Below are positions 1 to 7,234 of a DNA stretch of 64,000 nt, one piece after another. A model generated the notes under the pieces. It had not been told where the DNA came from, did not search any database, and saw only the letters and a list, made by a program, of their open reading frames with translations. This stretch comes from Bradyrhizobium sp. CCGE-LA001 (GTDB lineage Bacteria; Pseudomonadota; Alphaproteobacteria; Rhizobiales; Xanthobacteraceae): contig NZ_CP013949.1 of assembly GCF_000296215.2 (NCBI RefSeq), forward strand, positions 7,495,501 to 7,559,500. The letters run 5' to 3'. Position 1 is the first letter of the stretch, and each line of letters begins with the position of its first letter. The position numbers were made by a program, and so were the translations under genes.

Positions 1-1632
1 CGGCCGCAGGCACAGCCGCAGCCGCAGCCGCCGAAATACGATCCGAAGCCCGAGCTGCCCAATCCCGCCGCCGCGCAGGCGGCGCAGGCCGCCTTCGTCG
101 CAGCGCCGCGCGACTTCCACGCCGTCACCCCGGCCGCCCCACCGCCGGTGCCGACGGCACAGCAAGCCGCTCCGCCCTTGCCGCCGCGCGCGATCAGCGA
201 AATCCTGGAGCCGCACACCGCGCCTGCGCGCGCTGCGCTGGCGCCGGAATTGCCGCCGGATCATCCGCTCGAGCCGGGCACCCGTCCGGGCGGGCGCGCT
301 GCCACGCCGTCGGAGCGCATTGCGGCGTCCGAGAGCGCGATCAGCGACATTCCCGCCGCGCCGAAAGAACCGGTGTCGTCGTCGAGCTTCATCGCCGCCG
401 CGCGTCGCGCGGCCCAGGCGGCCGCCGCAGCGCCGCCCGAGAAAGCCGGCCGCGCTGCCAAGGCGTCGGTGAGAGGTGGCAAGGATAAAGGCCAGGAAGG
501 TGGCTCGACCATCACGTCGAAGATCCGCTCACTGCTGGTCGGCGCGAGCGTGGTGGTGATCGTGCTCGGCACCTTCAAGATGGCGATGAACCTACTCGAC
601 GGCGGCAGCCCGCCGGCGCCGCAGGCGATGCAGAATGTCCCGAGCGACCCGGTATCGCCCGCTCCGGCGCCGCCCCCGGTCGAGACCAAGCCAGCCGCGC
701 CCGAGCAGATCACGCCGTCGATGACCTCGCCGACGCCGATCGGGCGGCAGTCCCAGAACAATGCCGCCCCAGTGCCCGCTCCCACTCCGGGCAACTCGGC
801 CTCGGTCGAGATCCCGCCGGCGCCTGCCGCGGCCCCGCCGCCTGCCTCCAGCGACGTCACCGGCGCGCTGTCGGGCACGAGCCGCGCCAAGCTCGGTCTC
901 ATCCAGGTGCCGCCGAGCGAGAAGCTGCCCGAGGCCATCGGCGGCCCCGCCTTGCGCACCGCCGCGATGAAGGGCGATGCGACGGCGGCCTACGAGATCG
1001 GCATGCGCTTTGCGGAAGGCAAGGGCGTCGCCACGAACTATGACGAAGCCGCCAAATGGTACGACCGCGCCGCGCAGGCCGGCGTCGTTCCCGCGACCTT
1101 CCGCCTCGGCACGCTCTACGAGAAGGGCCTCGGCGTGAAGAAGGACGCCGACATCGCCCGTCGCTACTACACGCAGGCCGCCGAGCGCGGCAACGCCAAG
1201 GCGATGCACAATCTCGCGGTGCTCGATGCCGATGGCGGCGGACGCGGCGCCAATTACAAGAGCGCGGCGCAGTGGTTCCGCAAGGCCGCCGATCGCGGCG
1301 TCGCCGACAGCCAGTTCAACCTCGGCATTCTCTATGCCCGTGGCATCGGCGTGGAGCAGAACCTCGCCGAATCCTACAAATGGTTCAGCCTCGCAGCCGC
1401 GCAGGGCGACACGGATGCGTCCGGCAAGCGCGACGACGTCGCCAAGCGCCTTGACTCGCAATCGCTCGCCGCCGCCAAGCTCGCCATCCAGACCTTCAGC
1501 GCCGAGCCGCAGCCCGACGATGCCGTCAACGTCATGACCCCGCCCGGCGGCTGGGACAGCGCGCCGCAGGCGGCCGCAAAGCCGGCGCCGAAGGCCGTCG
1601 CGACCAAGCGCTCGGCCTCCGCGGCGCATTGA
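1..1632 (+). CDS. Sel1-repeat membrane protein, PodJ-like (5' partial)
   Basis: The frame is open from the first base, so the N-terminus lies upstream of the window. The visible part starts with a long Pro/Ala-rich, low-complexity region, followed by one hydrophobic segment at about bases 523-597 (Leu/Val-rich, ending KMAMNLL). A second Pro-rich linker leads to about four Sel1-type repeats at about 950-1420, recognisable by recurring A-x-Y-x-x-G and G-V-x-x-x-x-x-x-A-x-x-W/Y-Y/F patterns. Proline-rich cytoplasmic part, single membrane span and C-terminal Sel1 repeats match the architecture of PodJ-type polar localization factors in alphaproteobacteria; the role in polarity is inferred from that, not shown. 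No neighbour in the same operon is visible downstream. It could instead be a general Sel1 scaffold protein. Confidence 0.8.
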   Translation, partial: RPQAQPQPQPPKYDPKPELPNPAAAQAAQAAFVAAPRDFHAVTPAAPPPVPTAQQAAPPLPPRAISEILEPHTAPARAALAPELPPDHPLEPGTRPGGRAATPSERIAASESAISDIPAAPKEPVSSSSFIAAARRAAQAAAAAPPEKAGRAAKASVRGGKDKGQEGGSTITSKIRSLLVGASVVVIVLGTFKMAMNLLDGGSPPAPQAMQNVPSDPVSPAPAPPPVETKPAAPEQITPSMTSPTPIGRQSQNNAAPVPAPTPGNSASVEIPPAPAAAPPPASSDVTGALSGTSRAKLGLIQVPPSEKLPEAIGGPALRTAAMKGDATAAYEIGMRFAEGKGVATNYDEAAKWYDRAAQAGVVPATFRLGTLYEKGLGVKKDADIARRYYTQAAERGNAKAMHNLAVLDADGGGRGANYKSAAQWFRKAADRGVADSQFNLGILYARGIGVEQNLAESYKWFSLAAAQGDTDASGKRDDVAKRLDSQSLAAAKLAIQTFSAEPQPDDAVNVMTPPGGWDSAPQAAAKPAPKAVATKRSASAAH

Positions 1633-1942
1633 GCAGCGAACAGCTTTAGGCAGGCAGAACGCGCCGCGCGCTCGGTGCACCTCTCCCGCTTGCGGGGAGG
1701 TCGACGCGCGAAGCGCGGCGGGTGGGGGTTCGCTGCTCTGGGGGAGTCCCACTGCGGAGACAACCCTCTCCCTGGCCCTCCCCCGCAAGCGGGGGAGGGA
1801 GCGCACCACTGCCATCGCAACGATCGAGCCTCATTCACACTCTCGCCCCATTCACCACGCCTGACATTCCCGGTCCCTCACCGCGCCGAATTCCGCTATT
1901 GAGAGACGCGGCAATCGATCCGTCCCGCCGGCGCGTGGTTCA
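1633..1942. other. Gene-free interval with a palindromic repeat
   Basis: About 310 bases between the Sel1 gene and the TauE gene. The middle is occupied by the repeat at 1679-1800. The remaining 140 bases before the TauE start show no convincing reading frame and no clear promoter that I could identify. Confidence 0.6.
1679..1800. repeat. Intergenic inverted repeat, CTCTCCCGCTTGCGG family
   Basis: The left arm contains CTCTCCCGCTTGCGGGGAGG and the right arm CCTCCCCCGCAAGCGGGGGA, so the unit is palindromic overall and each arm is itself a small hairpin. A shorter relative lies at 30727-30760. It follows the stop codon of the Sel1 gene and could end that transcript. Confidence 0.75.
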
Positions 1943-2860
1943 ATGCAGCTCTACCTTCCGATCGCCGACCTTCCGGTCAATGTCTTCCTGGTGCTCGCCA
2001 TGGGCGCCGCGGTCGGCTTCGTGTCCGGCATGTTCGGGATCGGCGGCGGTTTCCTGATGACGCCGCTTCTGATCTTCATCGGCATCACACCGGCGGTCGC
2101 GGTCGCCTCCGTGGCAAGTCATATCGCGGCCTCCTCCTTTTCCGGCGCGCTGTCGTACTGGCGGCGTCGTGCGATCGATCCGGCGCTGGCGAGCGTTCTC
2201 TTATGCGGCGGCGTGACCGGGACGACGCTGGGCGTGTGGACCTTCACGCAGCTTCGCGCGCTCGGCCAGCTCGATTTGATGATCGCGCTGTCTTACGTGG
2301 TGCTGCTCACCACCGTGGGCAGCCTGATGTTCTCCGAAGGCCTGCGCGCCCTGATGCGGACAAGGCGCGGCGCGCTGCCGCCACGCCGCACCCACAATTG
2401 GATCCACGGCCTGCCGCTGAAGATGCGGTTCAAGCGCTCCAAGATCTATCTGTCAGTGATTCCGGTCGTGGTCGTCGGGACCGTGATCGGATTCATCGGC
2501 GCCATCATGGGCATCGGCGGCGGCTTCATCCTGGTGCCGATCATGATCTATCTGCTGCGGGTGCCGACCTCGACCGTGATCGGGACCTCGATGGTCCTGA
2601 CCGTCGTCACCATGCTGTTCGCGACCATGCTGCATGCCGTGACCAATCATCTCGTCGATGCCGTGCTGGCGCTGATCCTGATGGTCGGCGGCGTCACCGG
2701 TGCGCAGTTCGGCGCAAGGGCCGGCCAGAAGATCCGCGGCGAGCAGTTGCGGCTGCTGCTTGGCCTTCTCATTCTCTCGGTCGGAATCCGCTTCGCGGTC
2801 GAGCTGGTGATCCGCCCCGCGGACCTCTTCACCATCCGTGAGCTGGGGGTGACCGGATGA
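1943..2860 (+). CDS. TauE/SafE (TSUP) family sulfite exporter-like permease
   Basis: A 305-residue polytopic membrane protein. It shows the internal duplication typical of the TSUP family: a GMFGIGGGF motif near residue 32 and a GAIMGIGGGF motif near residue 190, each at the start of a half of the protein, with about eight hydrophobic segments. The family moves sulfite, sulfonates or other sulfur-containing organic anions across the inner membrane; the substrate here cannot be read from sequence. The stop overlaps the next gene by ATGA, so the two are translationally coupled. The chosen ATG has no strong ribosome binding site, but the first membrane segment follows closely. Confidence 0.9.
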   Translation: MQLYLPIADLPVNVFLVLAMGAAVGFVSGMFGIGGGFLMTPLLIFIGITPAVAVASVASHIAASSFSGALSYWRRRAIDPALASVLLCGGVTGTTLGVWTFTQLRALGQLDLMIALSYVVLLTTVGSLMFSEGLRALMRTRRGALPPRRTHNWIHGLPLKMRFKRSKIYLSVIPVVVVGTVIGFIGAIMGIGGGFILVPIMIYLLRVPTSTVIGTSMVLTVVTMLFATMLHAVTNHLVDAVLALILMVGGVTGAQFGARAGQKIRGEQLRLLLGLLILSVGIRFAVELVIRPADLFTIRELGVTG

Positions 2861-3627
2861 CGCGCATGCTTCTGGCAGCTCTTCTCGTTCTACTGATCGG
2901 CGGCGCAGCGCGCGCCGAGCGGCTGATCGTGTCGGTCTCCAACCACCGCGTCACCGTGACGCCAAACTATTCCGGCGAGGAGCTGGTGCTGTTCGGCTCG
3001 GTCGAGAAGGATGCGTCCACACCGGCCGATCGAACCAATTACGATCTCGTCGTCACCGTGATGGGCCCGCGCGCCGACCTGGTGACGCGGCGGAAGGAAC
3101 GCACCTTCGGCATCTGGATCAACACGGACTACCGCCAGTTCCTGGAGGTGCCGAGCTATCTGGCGCTGTTCGCCAACCGTCCCTTCGAGGCCATCACCTC
3201 GCCCGAGATCGCGCGGCGGCAGCAGATCGGGCTCAACAACGTGCTGCTGACCCAGCGCGTCAGCGGCGATTATGCCGACGTGGTGCCGAACGATGCGTTC
3301 CGCTCCGCCTTCATCCGCCTGCGCACCCAGCGCGGGCTCTATCGCGAGGATGCAAGCGCGGTGACGTTCCTGACGCCGACGCTGTTCCGCACCGGCATCC
3401 CGTTGCCGGGCGAGGTGCCGATCGGCACCTACGAGATCGAGATCAAGCTGTTTGCCAACGGCGCGTTCATCGGCAAGACCGAGACAGCGTTCGAGATCGT
3501 CAAGATCGGCTTCGAGCAATTCGTCGCCACCAGTGCGCGCCACCACGGCCTGCTCTACGGCCTCGCCACGGTCGCAATGGCGCTGATGTCGGGATGGATG
3601 GCGTCGATCGTGTTCAGGAAGGATTGA
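2857..3627 (+). CDS. TIGR02186 family membrane-anchored protein
   Basis: A 256-residue protein with an N-terminal signal peptide (residues 1-20, ending GAARA), a mostly beta-type periplasmic region and one C-terminal membrane segment (about residues 230-250) followed by a short positively charged tail. This layout and its position directly behind a TauE/SafE gene match the alphaproteobacterial family TIGR02186, whose function is unknown. The start overlaps the exporter stop (ATGA). A role as periplasmic partner of the exporter is inferred from this conserved pairing only. Confidence 0.85.
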   Translation: MTRMLLAALLVLLIGGAARAERLIVSVSNHRVTVTPNYSGEELVLFGSVEKDASTPADRTNYDLVVTVMGPRADLVTRRKERTFGIWINTDYRQFLEVPSYLALFANRPFEAITSPEIARRQQIGLNNVLLTQRVSGDYADVVPNDAFRSAFIRLRTQRGLYREDASAVTFLTPTLFRTGIPLPGEVPIGTYEIEIKLFANGAFIGKTETAFEIVKIGFEQFVATSARHHGLLYGLATVAMALMSGWMASIVFRKD

Positions 3628-3631
3628 GGCC

Positions 3632-3652
3632 GGCACCCTCCTTCACGGTGCC
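3632..3652. terminator. Possible bidirectional terminator hairpin
   Basis: GGCACC and GGTGCC flank a 9-base loop between two convergent genes that are only 15 bases apart. There is no clear T-run on either side, and the hairpin overlaps the stop codon of the minus-strand gene, so this is tentative. Confidence 0.35.
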
Positions 3653-4416
3653 TCGATCACCGTCGGCACGCCCGGCTCCAGCAGGCGCAGCCGTGTCCCG
3701 AAGCCGAGCACGTCGAAGGTCTTGCGCAGGTCCTCGCCGTTCTGGCGGAAATGCGCCCAGCCTTCGGTATGAACAGGCACGATCATCGCATCGGGAAAGG
3801 CGCGCGCGGTCTCGATGGTGTCGTTGGTGTCCATGGTGAGATGGAACGGGCCGCGCGTTTGCGCCGCGCCCGCGAAGGGCAGCACCACGCCGCATTTGAA
3901 GCGGCGCGCGACTTCGGCGACGCCGTCGAACCAGGTGGTGTCGCCGCTGATATAGATCGGACGCGTGTCCTTGCGGCTCGACGAGACCACGAAGCCGATG
4001 ACGTCGCCCGACAGCGGCTCGATGCCGGCCGGGCCGTGGCGCGCGGGCGTTGCGGTGATGGTCAGCGAATTGCCGTCACCGTCCCTCAGCTTCGCGGTGT
4101 CCCAGGGCGCAAGGCCCTCGATCTGACCGCCGAGGCGCCTTGCGCCCACCTCGGTCGTGAACACGCGTTTGACCGTGAAGAGATATTCGCGGCCGGAATT
4201 GTCGAGATTGTCGGAGTGCTGGTCATGGCTGAGCAGCACCGCATCGACCGGGCCGATCGCGTCGGGCCGCATGGCAGGCCCGATCGTCTTCTCCAGCTTC
4301 ACATGCGGCAGCTGATAGGCGCCGGGCGCATCGAAGGTCGGGTCGGTAAGTAGGCGGAAGCCGTCGATCTCGATCAGCGCGGTCGGGCCGCCGATCAACG
4401 TGATGGAAACGGGCAT
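3643..4416 (-). CDS. MBL-fold metallo-hydrolase (UlaG-like)
   Basis: A 257-residue protein that begins with the UlaG/RomA-type metallo-beta-lactamase pattern (LIGGPTALIEIDGFRLLTDP). The metal-binding stretch reads LLSHDQHSDNLD, so the usual HxHxDH motif is replaced by HxxHxDN. Later ligands look intact: ATPARHGP, ISGDTTW and the terminal PVHTEGW. The family cleaves phosphoester, lactone or amide bonds; no substrate can be assigned. It starts 12 bases after the EamA gene with an AGGAG site and is almost certainly co-transcribed with it. Confidence 0.85.
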   Translation of the reverse strand: MPVSITLIGGPTALIEIDGFRLLTDPTFDAPGAYQLPHVKLEKTIGPAMRPDAIGPVDAVLLSHDQHSDNLDNSGREYLFTVKRVFTTEVGARRLGGQIEGLAPWDTAKLRDGDGNSLTITATPARHGPAGIEPLSGDVIGFVVSSSRKDTRPIYISGDTTWFDGVAEVARRFKCGVVLPFAGAAQTRGPFHLTMDTNDTIETARAFPDAMIVPVHTEGWAHFRQNGEDLRKTFDVLGFGTRLRLLEPGVPTVIEAP

Positions 4417-4428
4417 GACAAACTCCTG

Positions 4429-5340
4429 TTACGAGACGGGCTTTGCGGGGCGCGTCACCAGATAGATGCCGAGCGCGACCGGGATGATGCCGAGCAGATC
4501 GCGGGCCTCCACACGCTCGCCGAGCACGAGGAACGCGAACAGCATGCCGAGCGGCGGCATCAGGAAATGATAGGCGCTGGCGGCTGTGGCGCCACACACT
4601 TTCAGGAGATGAAACCAGAGCCAATAGGCGAGGATCGATCCGCCAAGCACGAGGAAGGCGAAGGCGCCGATCAGGCCCGGCGTATAGTCGATCGCATGAA
4701 CGTCGGCGAAGGTGAGCGCGACCGGCGTCAGCACGATGCCCGCGGCGAGGTTCTGCACGCCGTTGCCGATCCACAACGAGCCCTTCGGTGCGAGCAGCTT
4801 GAACAGGATGGTGCCGGCAACGATGGACGCGAGCGAGGCCAGCGTGAAGACGATGCCGTGCAGGCTGTCGGTGCCGACCGACAGGCGATGCCACACGATC
4901 GCGGTCACGCCGATGATGCCGAGCAAGAGGCCGCTCGCCTTGCGCCAGGTCATGCCTTCGTCAAGTAGAAGCGCGGCCAGCGCCGCCGTGAACACCGGAT
5001 TGGCCGAGACGATCAGGCCGCCGAGGCCTGCGGAGACCGATTGCAGGCCGGTATAGCCCAGCCCGAGATAGAGCGCGTTGTTGGCAATGCCGAGCACCGC
5101 GAAGATCGCGACATCGCGCCAGGACAATGACCAACCGTCGCCGCGGATCAGCGTCGCGCCCAGGATCAGGATGCCCGCCAGCGAGAAGCGCGCCGCGAGC
5201 AGGATCAGCGGCGGGCAATGGGTGACGCCGATCTTGCCGGCGACGAAGGCGTAGCTCCAGAGCAGGCAGAACAGGCCGATAGCGAGCGGCAGCGTGTTGA
5301 AGCGGCTGCGGGGAACGGGAAGCGAGGGGGCGAGCGACAT
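4429..5340 (-). CDS. EamA/DMT family transporter
   Basis: A 303-residue protein with about ten hydrophobic segments and the two-fold EamA repeat (for example GLIVSANPVFTAALA in the first half and a related LVLGGSILAYWLW in the second). DMT exporters usually move amino acids, metabolites or drugs out of the cell; the substrate is unknown. An AGGAG site sits nine bases before the ATG. It is divergent from the LysR gene, separated by about 100 bases, an arrangement in which the regulator often controls the exporter. The hydrolase gene follows at once. Confidence 0.88.
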   Translation of the reverse strand: MSLAPSLPVPRSRFNTLPLAIGLFCLLWSYAFVAGKIGVTHCPPLILLAARFSLAGILILGATLIRGDGWSLSWRDVAIFAVLGIANNALYLGLGYTGLQSVSAGLGGLIVSANPVFTAALAALLLDEGMTWRKASGLLLGIIGVTAIVWHRLSVGTDSLHGIVFTLASLASIVAGTILFKLLAPKGSLWIGNGVQNLAAGIVLTPVALTFADVHAIDYTPGLIGAFAFLVLGGSILAYWLWFHLLKVCGATAASAYHFLMPPLGMLFAFLVLGERVEARDLLGIIPVALGIYLVTRPAKPVS

Positions 5341-5439
5341 GAGGGCATTCTCCTGGAACCCTCGATCTAGGGAGACGGCTTGTCATTTGGAAATTAAATG
5401 ATTAACTGCCGATAAGTGGATTTTTGAATGGAGGCTGAT

Positions 5440-6303
5440 ATGCTCGATCTCGAGCTGCTGCGCAGCTTCGTCTCGGTGGTCGAGGCCGGCGGTTTCACCC
5501 GCGCCGGCGCGCGCGTCCACCGCACGCAGTCGACCGTGAGCCAGCAGATCAAGCGGCTGGAGGAGGATGTCGGACAGGTGCTGCTGCACCGCGACGGCAA
5601 GGACGTGCGTCCGACCGAGGCCGGCGAGCGGCTCTTGTCCTATGCGCGGCGGCTGCTCTCGCTCGCGGAAGAAGCGCGCGACGTGCTGCGGCAGCCGGGC
5701 GGCGAAGGCGCGATCCGGCTCGGCATTCCCGAGGATTTCGCGGCCTACCGGCTGACGAAGCTGCTGGGCGCGTTCTCGCGCTCGCATCCGCGGCTGCGGC
5801 TCGACGTGCGCGCGGACCAGAGCAAGCATCTGGCCCGCGATCTCGAACGCGGCGAGCTCGACCTTGCGCTGTACAAGCGCGAAGCCGGCGCAAAGGACGC
5901 GATCGCGGTGTGGCCGGAGCGGGTGCACTGGGTCACCAGCAAGAGCCATCCGGTCGACGTCAACGTGTCGTCCGTGCCGCTGATCGGCTTTCCGCTCGGC
6001 TGCATCTATCGCGCCGGCGCCATCCACGCGCTGGAAAGCGCGGGCCGCGCGTGGCACACCGCCTACACGTCATCCAGTCTCTCCGGCATCCAGGCCGCCG
6101 TCGCCGCCGGCATGGGGCTGAGCATATTGTCGGAGATGGCAATCCAGTCCGACCATCGCGTACTGACCGCCAAGGACGGCTTTGCGCCAATCAACAAGAC
6201 CGAGGTGGCGCTGATGGCCTCGCCGGATGCCAGCCCGGCGACGCTGCGGCTGGCCGAGCGGCTCGCCGAATTCTGCGACAATGTGCAGACGAAGGCGGCT
6301 TAA
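5440..6303 (+). CDS. LysR family transcriptional regulator
   Basis: A 287-residue LysR protein. The winged helix-turn-helix occupies residues 1-60 (LRSFVSVVEAGGFTRAGARV, then QSTVSQQIKRLE), followed by the substrate-binding regulatory domain from about residue 88. I chose the ATG at 5440 over the in-frame ATG at 5428 because a GGAGG site lies six bases before 5440 and the family begins with this motif. The intergenic region to the divergent EamA gene is AT-rich (ATTAAATGATTAACTG) and is a plausible binding region. Control of the EamA/hydrolase operon is inferred from the divergent layout. Confidence 0.9.
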   Translation: MLDLELLRSFVSVVEAGGFTRAGARVHRTQSTVSQQIKRLEEDVGQVLLHRDGKDVRPTEAGERLLSYARRLLSLAEEARDVLRQPGGEGAIRLGIPEDFAAYRLTKLLGAFSRSHPRLRLDVRADQSKHLARDLERGELDLALYKREAGAKDAIAVWPERVHWVTSKSHPVDVNVSSVPLIGFPLGCIYRAGAIHALESAGRAWHTAYTSSSLSGIQAAVAAGMGLSILSEMAIQSDHRVLTAKDGFAPINKTEVALMASPDASPATLRLAERLAEFCDNVQTKAA

Positions 6304-6353
6304 GCTGCTACTGCGGCTTCGATCTGCGACCACGGTCGCGGCTCGAGCAAGCG

Positions 6354-6487
6354 CCTCGTCCTTCGAGACGACCGCTCCGCGGTCTCCTCAGGATGAGGCT
6401 CATGAGCGACGTGCACGTTGAAACTGCTGCTACGCGTTCCGTCCTCATCCTGAGGGCCCGCCGGAAGGCGGGCGTCTCGAAGGATGG
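6354..6487. repeat. Intergenic inverted repeat, CCTCGTCCTTCGAGACG family (copy 1)
   Basis: Two arms face each other: the left contains CCTCGTCCTTCGAGACGACC and CTCCTCAGGATGAGG, the right contains CGTCCTCATCCTGAGG and GGCGTCTCGAAGGATGG. A second copy with the same arms lies at 15149-15283. Both sit between convergent or tandem genes. Confidence 0.85.
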
Positions 6488-6509
6488 CCGCAACAAAGCT
6501 CTCTAGCGT

Positions 6510-7181
6510 TCAATAGCACCGCGATGCGGCGATGGCGTGGACGCGGCGGTCGCCGAGGAGATGGGCGACGAAGCCGTTCTTCGGAAAGATCCTTGCAAAC
6601 GCGGCATCGCGGATGCTGAGGCCGCCGGCATAGGCGCCGAAGGCAGGCATCACGGCGCGCATACCGTCAGACGCGAAGCAGCGGCGCTCCATCGAACGGC
6701 CGCGCGCGGAGACGCGGGCCTTGGGATGCAGATGGCCGGCGATCTCGCCATGCGCGCCGGTCGGCTCGTGGCGGAAGGTGATCGGGCTGATCGCGACTTC
6801 CTCGGCGACGGTGCCGCCGAGATCGCGCGGCAGCATGGGATCATGATTGCCCGAGATCCAGATCCAGTCGCGGCCCGACTGGAGCGCGGCGACGGCGTCG
6901 CGGTCCTGTGCGGAGAGGCGCTCATGCGCGCTGCGATCGTGAAAACTGTCGCCAAGCGCGATCACGGTGCGCGGGTTATGGCGGGAGATGACAGCAGCGA
7001 GGCGGCCAAGCGTCGCCAGCGTGTCGTAAGGCGGCAGCAGCACGCCGCGCATGGCGAAGCTGGAACCTTTTTCCAGATGCAGGTCGGAGACGACGAGCAG
7101 GCGCTGCTCGTCCCAGAACAGCGCGCCGGAGAGATCGGCCGCGAACGTCACTTCGTTGATGGTGACGCTGGAAACGCGCAT
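6510..7181 (-). CDS. pdeM: Ligase-associated DNA damage response endonuclease PdeM
   Basis: A calcineurin-type metallophosphoesterase with all metal motifs in order: VVSDLHLEKG near the N-terminus, ALGDSFHDR, WISGNHDPML and GEIAGHLHP. This composition and size (about 223 residues) fit PdeM, the endonuclease that travels with the Lhr-type helicase, the exonuclease and the ATP-dependent ligase. It lies directly behind the helicase gene. A GTG at 7220 would add 13 residues; I chose the ATG at 7181 because a GGGAGA site precedes it and the conserved region starts there. Confidence 0.87.
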   Translation of the reverse strand: MRVSSVTINEVTFAADLSGALFWDEQRLLVVSDLHLEKGSSFAMRGVLLPPYDTLATLGRLAAVISRHNPRTVIALGDSFHDRSAHERLSAQDRDAVAALQSGRDWIWISGNHDPMLPRDLGGTVAEEVAISPITFRHEPTGAHGEIAGHLHPKARVSARGRSMERRCFASDGMRAVMPAFGAYAGGLSIRDAAFARIFPKNGFVAHLLGDRRVHAIAASRCY

Positions 7182-7234
7182 GTCCTCGATATCTCCCGAA
7201 ATCAGCGCGCCTGCCGTCACGTCGAAACCTGCCT

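Noticed and set aside
592..1815. A 407-codon frame on the minus strand over the Sel1 gene
   Set aside because: It is antisense to clear Sel1 repeats, and its translation is Arg/Gly-rich low complexity.
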